DNA of 64,000 nucleotides from Actinosynnema sp. ALI-1.44. Lineage in GTDB: Bacteria > Actinomycetota > Actinomycetes > Mycobacteriales > Pseudonocardiaceae. The position numbers and the translations under genes are program-made. Below are positions 17,205-26,098 of the stretch, one piece after another (positions within the stretch are counted from its first letter, which is position 1; each line of letters starts with the position of its first letter). Under the pieces are notes generated by a model. The model was not told where the DNA came from. It made no database searches and saw only the letters and a list, made by a program, of their open reading frames with translations. The stretch covers positions 169,505 to 233,504 of the forward strand of contig NZ_MTQO01000035.1 in NCBI RefSeq assembly GCF_001984155.1, given 5' to 3'.

Positions 17205-20200
17205 CCGACCCGACTGTTCAAGGGCCGCTCGTTCTGCTTGACGAAAAACCTCATCAAGCAGTGCCTGTCCGTCAGTCACACCAAGACGGTTCAGCAGTTC
17301 ACCAAACTGCACACCTGGGGTTTCCTCAAGTTTCCGCGACACCCACTCAAACGAACCTTCCTGGCCCGAAATACCCATTGCAGCAACTTTCGCCACAACC
17401 GAACGCCCGTCAATTTTCACCCGACCCGCGCATTTTTGGATGACATAAGATGCAAGCATATGCACCCACACAGTCATATCGTCCGATTCCGACATCAGAA
17501 GATGGAGAGCGAAGTTTCCATGAGCGACAGAAATAGCCGCCAGATCGTCAGACACATACAGGAGCCGAAGTGCGTCGAGGCCCAACTGAAGAGAGCGATC
17601 CAGGTTTCCCAGTTCGCATTCGACGGTCGCCAGCGCGGCTAGACCCTTACCTAATTGAAAATAGTCTCCATTCGCTTTGAAGGTCTCACAACACCAGCGC
17701 AACAGATTACGAGCATCGACAGCACGACCGAGGCCAATCAGCGATGTATAGTCATTGAGAGAAGCACGAGCCTGTTCATAAACGGACGCACCACGCATAC
17801 GCTTGAATTCCAGAAGCTTTTTATTGAACTCTATCGACTTCTGCCACTGCTCAGACTGGCCCGCCGCCAGAACTCCGACGTTAAGCAGCATCTCACGCGC
17901 CGACCATGCCGAAAAATAGCCACCCTCAGCTTCTTTCTCTCCCACTACAGCCAAGTAATGTTCAGCCAGTTCGAGTGCCTCTCGCCCGCGCCCTTGAGCT
18001 ACCATTACTTGCAGGCGACGCGCATCGTTGACCAACCGAGTCAATGAATCGGTTTCAGCCTTGTCCAGGTACCGAAATTGTTTCACCATAAGGTCATCGG
18101 CTTGCTTGAACCGACCCTGCCTGATCGCCATATCAGCCATTTCTCCCAAGACGAGCACCGCGTCGTCAAACTTTCCATCAGCGACCGCCGACTCAAGCAT
18201 GTCGCGAAATGACTTCTCAGCTTGAGACTCATCTACAACTGCGAGCACGGTCGCCAGGTTCACATTAACCGAAAATTCGAGATCACTACCCCGAGTCTCT
18301 TCGGCGACAGTGGAAATGATCGGTAGCAAAGAAGCAGCGGTCGCAGTCGACCGATCACGTTGAATGGCTGTCTCAACGGCCAGGTTGAGACCCTCCCACA
18401 TCCTCTGACGCAGCAGATACGGAGCCGCGCCCAGAGCAGCCTGTCGCACTACCGAGCCGAGCTGCTGCCGATGCTCTCTAACAAGACCATCGAACAGTTT
18501 CTCCGACCACCATTTTGCCATCTCATTGTCAACCGCACCCCAGAATTCGACACCAACATCAGCCCGACCGGTTTCGGCGATTCCTGGATGAAGCCGGTAG
18601 CTGGATCCGACGGTTACAACCAGAGCATGTTCCACAAGTAGGGCAAGCAACTCACCGACGTCCAATGGATCTCCGGGCCGGTCCAGCTGGAGCCACAGTT
18701 TGGGCCACACCTCCGCTACGACCTCGCCGAGCCGGTCGCCTTCCTCAATGCAGCACAACATTTGAAATAACAGCACCGCGTCATCGGGCAATGCCGCAAC
18801 TGTTGCAGTAGTCCAATTTCCCAGGACTGCGAGGAAGTCGTCGTCACTCGCGATCGATTCGCCATCGCGGATGAACGCGTCGAGCCGAGTGCTACGGATG
18901 TGCCACGTCGAGTCAGCCAGATCGAGACGCTCGGCCAAACTGTCCTTGTCGGCCGCGATTCCTTCGGCGAACTCAAGCAACTTCGGATGCCCCTGAACGA
19001 TCTGCAACGTGCGCACGGCGAGCTCCGGCTCGTTGTCGATCAGCGCACGCAGATGGGGCCACTCACGGGCCAGCAGAACCGACTCACGCAACGACAACGC
19101 GTGTACCGCCTCGCACAGCACCGAATCCCGCAACCCCATGGGTTTACGTCGTGAGGTGAGCACCAGCCGCGAGAAGCCCCTGTGGTTGGTCAGGGCACGG
19201 ATCAGCAGCGCCCACCGCTCATCACGCCACTCCCCCTTGTCGGTGAGCAACGACTCGACGTTGTCGAGAATGATGAGGACACGGTTGTTCTCAAGAACCT
19301 CCGTGAGATTCGGCAAAGCCTCCCGCAACATGTCGATGTCGCCAACCCGGTGCACCAGCTTCAGCCCAGGCAACTGGCGTTCCAAAGCCCGCACGAACCC
19401 AGCCAGCGCGGTGGCGATCTCGTGGCCATCAGGTGGCGCGACATGCCAAGCCATGAAAGGGAAAGACTCCTGATGTGTGTACGCCAACTCCACCGCACAA
19501 GAGGTCTTGCCCGCACCAGCCATCCCGTGGAACAGCACGCCCGACGAACCACTGCGCGGGGCCAGAGCGGTCGTGGCCCGTGTCATCGGGCCGACGCGAC
19601 CGACGAACCGCTCCACCTGCTCAGGGAACTCCGCCAACTTCTGCCGGTCGACCTTCAACTCGTCAGGGCCACCCCAAGGCGGAACAAGCCTCAGATCACC
19701 TGAGCGGGCGCCGAACAACGTCGGAGTAGCCGCGGACAGCGCGGGGATGGCGGGAGTGGGCGGACCGGAAGTCACCTTGGACAGTGCGACGGCCAAAGCA
19801 CTGGCCACTGTCCTGCCCTTGCCCAGCACCAGGTCGTAGAACCTCCCGGTCAACGCGATGGCGAAGTCGTCGACCACGGGATAGCGCATCGCCAGCACCG
19901 CGCAGTCCAGCCGCCGCACGATCTCCGTCGCCACCGCGGGCAGCGACCCCGAAGACTCCGAAGCGGTCCGGACAGCGGGCGACAGACCGAGCAGTTGCAA
20001 GTGCTCGGTGGCGGTCACGGCAGCCGATTCGCAAGCCGACAGCGTCACCAGCTTGATCTGGTCACTGGCCTCGTCGAGCAGATCCACCAACTCCGTGCTG
20101 GTGATCAGATCTCGGCGTCCGGTGTCGTCCTCCAGGACCAGCCCGGCGGGCAGGCCGTGCCCGGACAGGTGCACGACATCCCACCCGGCCTGCTCAAGCA

Positions 20201-20774
20201 AAGCCTCCTCCAGGCGCTCACGAGTCGCCCCGTACTGCAGGACCCGCAGTTCGATCGCCTTCTGGTTCACCGCGGCTATCTCGTGCACCAGCCGAGCCAG
20301 TGCGTGACGCTCCTTGCGCAGGTTCAAGGCGCCCGCGCCCTCCGGCAGGCTGAACACCGCCAGCATCCGCAACCGGTCGCCCACGTCCGCCTTCGGCCGC
20401 GAGGGATGAGGCAGGTCGATCACGAACGTCGTACCGGCCAGTTCCCACGGCCGGTACGCCAGCACCTCGGCCTCCGGCGGCACCTCCAGCCGCACCGGCC
20501 CACGAACCCCAGCCAGAACGCCGCCGAACACGCGGGTACGAACCCACTCGGCGACCTGAGCGGTGAGCTCGGCCTCATGGGCGACGCGGCGGTCGGGCAC
20601 GGCGTTCCACTTGAGGTACCGGTACAGGTCCGTGAACGCCTCGTACTGCCACTCGGTCTCGTCGAGCGAGACCGAGTGGTCAGCGAGGAACTCACCCGTG
20701 GACGTCGTCAGCCGCCAACGCCACTTCGTCGGACCGGCGTAGTCCAGCACCTCCAGGCGGGTCATAAGTGCCAT
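17187..20774 (-). CDS. CHAT protease - STAND NTPase - TPR protein (NLR-like)
   Basis: The protein has 1195 residues. After an N-terminal region (1-135) comes a CHAT caspase-like domain (about 140-360) with the catalytic pair His206 in H-L-S-G-H-G and Cys248 in T-L-S-A-C-E-S. A STAND NTPase follows (about 385-760): F-V-G-R, Walker A G-M-A-G-A-G-K-T (417-424) and Walker B L-I-I-L-D-N. The C-terminal 400 residues are a TPR-like solenoid, the usual sensor part. The region coding the C-terminus is much poorer in G+C (29 of 60 bases at 17401-17460) than the N-terminal coding half. It lies 28 bases after an LLM oxidoreductase gene. The architecture suggests stress- or phage-triggered proteolysis. 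Confidence 0.88.
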   Translation of the reverse strand: MALMTRLEVLDYAGPTKWRWRLTTSTGEFLADHSVSLDETEWQYEAFTDLYRYLKWNAVPDRRVAHEAELTAQVAEWVRTRVFGGVLAGVRGPVRLEVPPEAEVLAYRPWELAGTTFVIDLPHPSRPKADVGDRLRMLAVFSLPEGAGALNLRKERHALARLVHEIAAVNQKAIELRVLQYGATRERLEEALLEQAGWDVVHLSGHGLPAGLVLEDDTGRRDLITSTELVDLLDEASDQIKLVTLSACESAAVTATEHLQLLGLSPAVRTASESSGSLPAVATEIVRRLDCAVLAMRYPVVDDFAIALTGRFYDLVLGKGRTVASALAVALSKVTSGPPTPAIPALSAATPTLFGARSGDLRLVPPWGGPDELKVDRQKLAEFPEQVERFVGRVGPMTRATTALAPRSGSSGVLFHGMAGAGKTSCAVELAYTHQESFPFMAWHVAPPDGHEIATALAGFVRALERQLPGLKLVHRVGDIDMLREALPNLTEVLENNRVLIILDNVESLLTDKGEWRDERWALLIRALTNHRGFSRLVLTSRRKPMGLRDSVLCEAVHALSLRESVLLAREWPHLRALIDNEPELAVRTLQIVQGHPKLLEFAEGIAADKDSLAERLDLADSTWHIRSTRLDAFIRDGESIASDDDFLAVLGNWTTATVAALPDDAVLLFQMLCCIEEGDRLGEVVAEVWPKLWLQLDRPGDPLDVGELLALLVEHALVVTVGSSYRLHPGIAETGRADVGVEFWGAVDNEMAKWWSEKLFDGLVREHRQQLGSVVRQAALGAAPYLLRQRMWEGLNLAVETAIQRDRSTATAASLLPIISTVAEETRGSDLEFSVNVNLATVLAVVDESQAEKSFRDMLESAVADGKFDDAVLVLGEMADMAIRQGRFKQADDLMVKQFRYLDKAETDSLTRLVNDARRLQVMVAQGRGREALELAEHYLAVVGEKEAEGGYFSAWSAREMLLNVGVLAAGQSEQWQKSIEFNKKLLEFKRMRGASVYEQARASLNDYTSLIGLGRAVDARNLLRWCCETFKANGDYFQLGKGLAALATVECELGNLDRSLQLGLDALRLLYVSDDLAAISVAHGNFALHLLMSESDDMTVWVHMLASYVIQKCAGRVKIDGRSVVAKVAAMGISGQEGSFEWVSRKLEETPGVQFGELLNRLGVTDGQALLDEVFRQAERAALEQSGRSGTVS

Positions 20775-20802
20775 GTCGGACGCAGGGGCGCGGCGTTAGC
20801 AG

Positions 20803-21621
20803 TCAGCCGACCACATCGGCCAGGCGGGCGATCTGGTCGGTGTCCGGCGACCAGCAGTACAACATCACCTCGTCGGCGCCGAGATCGGTGAACGCGTTGA
20901 TCACATCACGGACCTGCGCCGGTGTGGTCAGCAGACGATCGAGCGCCCACCCGGCCTGGTCGCCGTAGTAGTCCGAAAGATTCCGCCGGGCCTCGGCTTC
21001 AGCGGGACCAACAGCAACGTTCACCTGAGCCACGAGCCGTGGCGAGCCGGAGCGGCCCGCCTCGGCCCACGATGTGCGGACCGTGTCGAACAGTCCGCCG
21101 CACCATTCGACTGGTGCGGCGGCGAGGAAACCGTCGCCCCAGCGGGCGACGCGGGCCATCGCGGCCGGTTTGAAGGCGCCGAAGAGCACCTCGGGTCCGC
21201 CGGGGCGGCACGGCTCCGGGCCGATGTCGCCGGTTGTCCAGATCCGGCGCATCTCGGCCATCTGCCGGTCGAGCCTGCGCCCACGGGTTGTGATGTCCGT
21301 GCCCGCCGCTTGGTGGTCGTCGGCGCGGCCGCCGACGCCGATTCCCAACGTGAAGCGCCCGCCGGACAGGCGGTCGAGGGTGGCGGCTTGTTTGGCCAGC
21401 AGCGCGGTCTCCCGCAGGGGCGCGAGCAGGACTTCGGTCTGCACGCGGATCCTCGTGGTGGCACCGGCTATCGCGGCCAGGGTGACCATCGGCTCGGGGT
21501 TGTCGTAGACGAGCCGGTCCAGCAGGCCCAGCGTGGAGAAGGGACCGGCGTCGGACAGACGGGCCCAGTCGAGCAGGCGATCGGGGTCGGCGACAGGCAG
21601 GCCAAGACCAACATTTACCAC
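20803..21621 (-). CDS. LLM-class flavin/F420-dependent oxidoreductase
   Basis: GTG 21621, with AAAGGA seven bases upstream, gives 272 residues; an ATG at 21645 would add eight. Family signs are L-D-R-L-S-G-G-R-F-T-L-G-I-G-V-G-G-R-A-D-D and the ending D-T-D-Q-I-A-R-L-A-D-V-V. At 272 residues it is shorter than the relative at 15556-16578 and belongs to a different LLM subgroup. It precedes the CHAT-STAND gene by 28 bases on the same strand, so the two may share a transcript, although no functional link is obvious. Confidence 0.85.
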   Translation of the reverse strand: MVNVGLGLPVADPDRLLDWARLSDAGPFSTLGLLDRLVYDNPEPMVTLAAIAGATTRIRVQTEVLLAPLRETALLAKQAATLDRLSGGRFTLGIGVGGRADDHQAAGTDITTRGRRLDRQMAEMRRIWTTGDIGPEPCRPGGPEVLFGAFKPAAMARVARWGDGFLAAAPVEWCGGLFDTVRTSWAEAGRSGSPRLVAQVNVAVGPAEAEARRNLSDYYGDQAGWALDRLLTTPAQVRDVINAFTDLGADEVMLYCWSPDTDQIARLADVVG

Positions 21622-21969
21622 AGTTCGATCCTTTGATGAGGGCATACGACAGTGCTGCCGCCCCTCAGACGCCGGAACCCGGCGGTGCTCTCCATCTGCG
21701 GCTTCTGTCCGGGAGAGCGTGATCGCTTGAGTGCCCCCACTGTATCCGATCACCGGAACCGGTTTTCACCACAGGGCCTGGTACCGCGGTAGCTGACGGT
21801 CACCGCCCTTTTCCGCAGGCGTGGGATTCCCGGTGGTCCGCGCCGGTCCTTCAGCAGGCAAAAGGCCACTTCTGCCGGTTCGGTCCGGCTGGCGGCCTGG
21901 TCACCTTGCTGGTCCGTTCGGGCGACACACTTGCACCGATCAGCGGGGCAATGCTACCCATCGGTAGAT
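21622..21969. other. Intergenic region between divergent LLM and ligase genes
   Basis: No gene is supported in these 348 bases. Two short perfect palindromes stand out, AACCGGTT (21757-21764) and TACCGCGGTA (21782-21791). Either could be a regulator site for one of the two divergent promoters, but neither matches a motif I know. Confidence 0.4.
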
Positions 21970-24006
21970 ATGCGATCCGACAGCGTTGAGACGCGAGCGG
22001 TCGTGCGCCACCCACCCATGCGGGTCTGGGAGGTGATCGGCGACCCCGAGCTGTACCCACGGTACGTCCCTGGGCTTAGTTGGTGTGAACGCCTGACGCA
22101 GCACCACGGCCGGGGAGCGCGTTACCTGGCTCGCGTCGGCTTCGACGACGAGGTCGAGATCACGATGTTCCGGCACGCCGAGCACCTCGCGTGGTCCAGC
22201 ACGCACCGGCAGACGCACCGGCTGTCGGTCAGGCTCAAACCCACCCCGCGCGGCGGGACCGAGATCAACATCATGGTCACGTTGCTGGTCGACGCGTTCA
22301 ACGCGCACACCGTGCGGCGCAACGTCGAGGAGGCGCTCGCCCGGCTGCGTGACCACCTCGACGGAGCGCCGGTCGCGTTGCCACCCGTGCCGCGTGATCC
22401 CGCGACCGCGCGGGGCTCGATGCTCAGCATCGCGAAAACACTGGCCAGGGCCGGTGCGCTGGCACCGGGACGGCCGGACCGGATGCTCAGACAGATGGCG
22501 CAGCTGGCCAAGTGGGGCGCCACCATCGCCGGTGGCTACCAGGCGTCCGCTGTGCGCATCCCGGCCGAGATCGCCTACCGCGACGAACTGACGTCGCACA
22601 CGTTCGCCGAGGTCGAGGAGCGGACGAACCGGATGGCGAACCTGCTGGCCAAGTACTGGGTCACCGAGGGCTCCAGGGTCGCGCTGATGTGCCGCAACCA
22701 CGGCACGATGCTGGAGGCGTTCATCGCGTGCGGCAAGCTCGGCGCGGACGTGCTGCTGATGAACACGGGACTGGCCGCGGCGCAGATCGCCGAGGTCATC
22801 CGCCAGCACGACCCGACTCTGCTGATGGTCGACGACGAGTTCGCGAACCTCACCTCCTACCTCCCGCCTGCCCTGCCGCGCATCCGGACATGGGCGGAGC
22901 CGTTCGGGCGCGGGCCGAACGTCGAGGAGCTGATCGCGCACGGCAACCCGGACAGGATCACGCCGCCGAAGAAGCCGGGCCAGGTCGTGGTGCTGACTTC
23001 GGGGACGTCGGGCACACCGAAAGGAGCCCGGCGGCCGACTCCGCGCGGCCTGGGCGACGCGGCGGCGGTGCTGTCCCGGATCCCGTTGCGCGCCGGGGAG
23101 AAGATGCTCGTCGCCGCGCCGATGTTCCACACATGGGGGCTGGCAGCGATCCAGCTCGGCATGCCGTTGCGCGCCACTTTGGTGTTGCAGCGCCGGTTCC
23201 ACCCGCAGTCGGCGTTGCAGGCGATCCAGGAACACCGCTGCACGTCGATGTTCGCCGTCCCGATCATGTTGCAGCGCATGGTGGACCTGCCGAGGGCGGT
23301 ACGCGAGCGCTACGACACGTCGTCGCTGCGGGTCGTGGCCAGCAGCGGATCGGCGCTGCCGGGACGCCTGGCCGACAAGTTCATGGACGCGTTCGGCGAC
23401 ATCCTCTACAACCTCTACGGCTCAACCGAAGTGTCGTGGGGAACCATCGCGACCCCAGCGGACATGCGGGCCGCGCGGACGACCGCGGGCATGCCTCCAC
23501 TCGGGACCCGGATCGCGATTCTCGACGGCCGAGGGGCGCCGACGCCGCCCGGGGTGGTCGGGCGGATCTTCGTCGGCAACGACATGCTGTTCGACGGCTA
23601 CACCAACGGGGCGAACCTCGCTTTGAGACACTCCCTGATGGACACAGGCGACCGTGGCTACCTCGATGCCGACGGTCGCCTGTTCGTCGAGGGCCGGGAC
23701 GACGAAATGATCATCTCCGGTGGCGAGAACGTCTTCCCCGGCCCGGTCGAGGAGGCGCTCACCGCGCTCCCCCAGGTGCTGGAGGCCGCTGTGGTCGGCG
23801 TGCCGGACTACGAGTACGGCCAGCGCCTCGCGGCGTACCTGGTGCTCAGGCCCGGCGCGCGGCTGGACGCCGAGTTCGTGCGGCGGTACGTGGGCGACCG
23901 GCTGGCGCGGTTCGCCGTCCCCCGTGACGTCGTCTTCGTCGAGGACCTGCCGCGCAACGCGACCGGCAAGGTGCTCAGGCAGATACTCGAGGACGGACAC
24001 TGGTAG
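21970..24006 (+). CDS. SRPBCC domain fused to an AMP-forming acyl-CoA ligase
   Basis: The product has about 678 residues. Residues 1-145 form an SRPBCC/START-like lipid-binding fold (V-W-E-V-I-G-D-P-E-L-Y-P-R-Y-V-P). A linker follows, then an ANL-family ligase (about 185-678) with the P-loop T-S-G-T-S-G-T-P-K-G-A, Y-G-S-T-E-V-S, D-T-G-D-R-G and the C-terminal P-R-N-A-T-G-K-V-L lysine motif. The ligase would activate a carboxylic or fatty acid as an adenylate, and the SRPBCC part may bind the hydrophobic substrate. No ribosome site precedes ATG 21970, so translation may be leaderless or the start may differ. Confidence 0.85.
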   Translation: MRSDSVETRAVVRHPPMRVWEVIGDPELYPRYVPGLSWCERLTQHHGRGARYLARVGFDDEVEITMFRHAEHLAWSSTHRQTHRLSVRLKPTPRGGTEINIMVTLLVDAFNAHTVRRNVEEALARLRDHLDGAPVALPPVPRDPATARGSMLSIAKTLARAGALAPGRPDRMLRQMAQLAKWGATIAGGYQASAVRIPAEIAYRDELTSHTFAEVEERTNRMANLLAKYWVTEGSRVALMCRNHGTMLEAFIACGKLGADVLLMNTGLAAAQIAEVIRQHDPTLLMVDDEFANLTSYLPPALPRIRTWAEPFGRGPNVEELIAHGNPDRITPPKKPGQVVVLTSGTSGTPKGARRPTPRGLGDAAAVLSRIPLRAGEKMLVAAPMFHTWGLAAIQLGMPLRATLVLQRRFHPQSALQAIQEHRCTSMFAVPIMLQRMVDLPRAVRERYDTSSLRVVASSGSALPGRLADKFMDAFGDILYNLYGSTEVSWGTIATPADMRAARTTAGMPPLGTRIAILDGRGAPTPPGVVGRIFVGNDMLFDGYTNGANLALRHSLMDTGDRGYLDADGRLFVEGRDDEMIISGGENVFPGPVEEALTALPQVLEAAVVGVPDYEYGQRLAAYLVLRPGARLDAEFVRRYVGDRLARFAVPRDVVFVEDLPRNATGKVLRQILEDGHW

Positions 24007-24027
24007 CAGTCGGTTGACCATTGACGT

Positions 24028-24043
24028 ATTGGTCTAGTCCACT
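24028..24043. promoter_or_regulatory. DasR-type (dre) operator in the chitinase promoter
   Basis: ATTGGTCTAGTCCACT is close to the known DasR element (A, G/C, TGGTCTAGACCA, G/C, T). It lies exactly between a -35-like TTGACG (24021-24026) and a -10-like TACTTT (24045-24050). DasR, a GntR-family regulator, represses chitin and N-acetylglucosamine genes in streptomycetes. A second, odd-spaced half-match (TGGTTCGACCA) follows at 24055-24065. Confidence 0.7.
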
Positions 24044-24143
24044 CTACTTTGAAGTGGTTCGACCAACCGCCGGCCAGGCGCGGGCTTCGCGGTTCCCTGC
24101 TGGGTGCGGTGCGTCGCTGCACCGCGTCACCTACGGAGAACTC

Positions 24144-25361
24144 ATGTCCAAGTCTCCATGGCGGAGGTTCCTCACTCTCGCCAGCGCACTCGTCACGGCG
24201 TTGGGCGTCGTGACCGTCTCGCCAGCCGCGACAGCACCAGCCGAGGCCGCGCCCAGCGGCAACGTACTGGGCTACTTCGCACAATGGGGCGTCTACCAGC
24301 GCAACTACCACGTCAAGAACATCAAGACCAGCGGCGCGGCGGCCAAGCTGACGCACATCAACTACGCGTTCGGCAACGTGACCAACGGCCAGTGCGTGCT
24401 CGGCGACACCTATGCCGACTACGACAGGTTCTACGACGCCGGGTCCAGTGTGGACGGTGTGGCCGACACGTGGGACGCCGGTGCGCTTCGCGGCAACTTC
24501 GGCCAGCTCAAGCGGCTCAAGAAGCAGTTCCCGCAGCTCAAGGTGATCTTCTCGTTCGGCGGCTGGACCTGGTCGGGCGGCTTCGCGCAGGCCGCGAAGA
24601 ACCCGACGGCGTTCGCCAACTCCTGCTACAACCTCCTCAACGACTCACGCTGGGCAGGCGTGTTCGACGGGATCGACATCGACTGGGAGTACCCGAACGC
24701 GTGCGGCCTGACCTGCGACACCAGCGGGCCGGAAGCGTTGACCAAGCTGGCACAGGCATTGCGCGCCAAGTTCGGGTCGAAGCTCGTCACCGCCGCCATC
24801 ACGGCCGACGCGTCGGACGGCGGCAAGATCGACAAGGCGAACTACGCGTCCGCCGCGCAGTACTTCGACTGGTACAACGTGATGACGTACGACTTCTTCG
24901 GCGGATGGGCCGCGCAGGGCCCGACCGCACCGCACTCGCCGTTGACCTCGTACACCGGCATCCCCCAGGCCGGGTTCAACACCGCTGACGCCATCGCCAA
25001 GCTGAAGGCCAAGGGCGTGCCGTCCAACAAGTTGTGGATCGGCATCGGCTTCTACGGCCGTGGCTGGACCGGCGTGACGCAGGCGACGCCGGGTGGCACC
25101 GCGACCGGCCCCGCGCCGGGTACGTACGAGGCCGGGATCGAGGACTACAAGGTCCTCAAGACCCGGTGCCCGTCCACCGGGACGATCGCCGGGACCGCGT
25201 ACGCCAAGTGCGGGTCGCAGTGGTGGAGCTACGACACCCCGTCGACCATCGCGGGGAAGATGAGCTGGGCCAAGGGCCAGGGACTCGGCGGCTCCTTCTT
25301 CTGGGAGCTGTCCGGTGACACCACCAACGGTGAACTCGTCACCGCGATGAAGAACGGCTGA
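24144..25361 (+). CDS. Secreted GH18 chitinase
   Basis: The 405-residue protein starts at ATG 24144, with GGAGA upstream, and has a Sec signal peptide of about 38 residues ending near A-E-A-A-P-S. The catalytic motif of family 18, D-G-I-D-I-D-W-E-Y, carries the acid Glu. S-F-G-G-W-T-W and Y-N-V-M-T-Y-D-F also match the barrel. There is no separate chitin-binding domain, so this is a single-domain enzyme that cleaves beta-1,4 GlcNAc polymers outside the cell. The dre-like operator at 24028-24043 predicts induction when GlcNAc-phosphates accumulate. Terminator hairpins follow. Confidence 0.95.
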   Translation: MSKSPWRRFLTLASALVTALGVVTVSPAATAPAEAAPSGNVLGYFAQWGVYQRNYHVKNIKTSGAAAKLTHINYAFGNVTNGQCVLGDTYADYDRFYDAGSSVDGVADTWDAGALRGNFGQLKRLKKQFPQLKVIFSFGGWTWSGGFAQAAKNPTAFANSCYNLLNDSRWAGVFDGIDIDWEYPNACGLTCDTSGPEALTKLAQALRAKFGSKLVTAAITADASDGGKIDKANYASAAQYFDWYNVMTYDFFGGWAAQGPTAPHSPLTSYTGIPQAGFNTADAIAKLKAKGVPSNKLWIGIGFYGRGWTGVTQATPGGTATGPAPGTYEAGIEDYKVLKTRCPSTGTIAGTAYAKCGSQWWSYDTPSTIAGKMSWAKGQGLGGSFFWELSGDTTNGELVTAMKNG

Positions 25362-25376
25362 CCGGGGTAGGAAAAC

Positions 25377-25405
25377 GGGGGCACGGAACCTCCACCCGTG
25401 CCCCC
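25377..25405 (+). terminator. Terminator hairpin after the chitinase gene
   Basis: GGGGGCACGG (25377-25386) pairs perfectly with CCGTGCCCCC (25396-25405), starting 16 bases after the stop codon. Confidence 0.75.
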
Positions 25406-25416
25406 ACACGAAGAAA

Positions 25417-25444
25417 CCGGGCGGACTCGGCGAAGTCCGCCCGG
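25417..25444 (-). terminator. Terminator hairpin of the converging minus-strand gene
   Basis: CCGGGCGGACT (25417-25427) pairs perfectly with AGTCCGCCCGG (25434-25444). Read on the minus strand the stem is followed by TTTCTTC, so it fits the gene ending at 25464. Confidence 0.75.
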
Positions 25445-25463
25445 CCAAAAACTCGTGGGGAAT

Positions 25464-25937
25464 TCAGGCCGCGGCGCTCGCCGCGCACAGCCTGCGGGCC
25501 GTCGCGATGACCGCGTAGGCCGAGGGAAGCATCTGGTGCGGACGCGGCTCGCTGATCCAGCGCCATCCCCCGTCGCCGGACTCGGTCGGCACGACCGTGT
25601 ACGCGCCCGCCCCCGCGTGACGCACTTCGTTGCCTGCCATGCCGTCCACGATGTCCCCACACATCATGGTCGTGGCCTGGGTGAGGAACGTCCACCGCCC
25701 GCCGTCAGGGTGGGCGATGACCGGACCGGACAGCATCGCGATGCCCAGCTGCTGGTTCACCTGATCCGCCAGGTCGGCAGGCATGGTGATCGCGTCGAGC
25801 ACCTGACCGAGGGCCACGGCCAGCTGGCGCTGACCGACCTGGACGGCCACCGGCCAGCCGAAGGTTTCCTCGTAGTGGGCCCGGGCGGCGGCCAGCTCAC
25901 GCAGCCAGGCCGGAGCCGGTTGAGTCATCGTTGTCAT
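25464..25937 (-). CDS. Small actinomycete protein, possibly related to primase-polymerase N-domains
   Basis: ATG 25937, with GGGG eight bases upstream, gives 157 residues; ATG 25928 is also possible. No signal peptide or membrane segment is present. Features are an early W-L-R-E-L-A-A-A-R, G-W-P-V-A-V, G-P-V-I-A-H-P-D-G-G-R-W-T-F-L-T and a C-terminal R-P-H-Q-M-L-P-S-A. Similar short proteins in streptomycetes are sometimes annotated as primase-polymerase-like, but no catalytic acidic pair is clear here, so I assign no function. A BldD-like box upstream hints at developmental control. Confidence 0.65.
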   Translation of the reverse strand: MTTMTQPAPAWLRELAAARAHYEETFGWPVAVQVGQRQLAVALGQVLDAITMPADLADQVNQQLGIAMLSGPVIAHPDGGRWTFLTQATTMMCGDIVDGMAGNEVRHAGAGAYTVVPTESGDGGWRWISEPRPHQMLPSAYAVIATARRLCAASAAA

Positions 25938-26009
25938 TACAGATCCCCTATACCCCTGTCTCGCCTGTTGCTCCATTCGAGCGATCCCCGTATCGCTGGC
26001 TCCATGGTA

Positions 26010-26026
26010 CGTCACCAAACGTGACG
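26010..26026. promoter_or_regulatory. BldD-like box upstream of the 157-residue protein gene
   Basis: CGTCAC-CAAAC-GTGACG is a perfect inverted repeat with a five-base spacer. Its core (26012-26024) fits the BldD consensus TNAC-N5-GTNA. It lies 73 bases before the ATG at 25937 and about 70 bases beyond the end of cbtA. Confidence 0.45.
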
Positions 26027-26098
26027 CTGAACACAAGTTTTGCGTGACTGGCTCAAGACAGGGGTCTCCGAGGCACCAGGGGTGCGCGAACCCGCAGG

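Noticed and set aside
24055..24065. TGGTTCGACCA as a second DasR site
   Set aside because: The half-sites are one base closer than in the known element, so it is mentioned only as a partial match.
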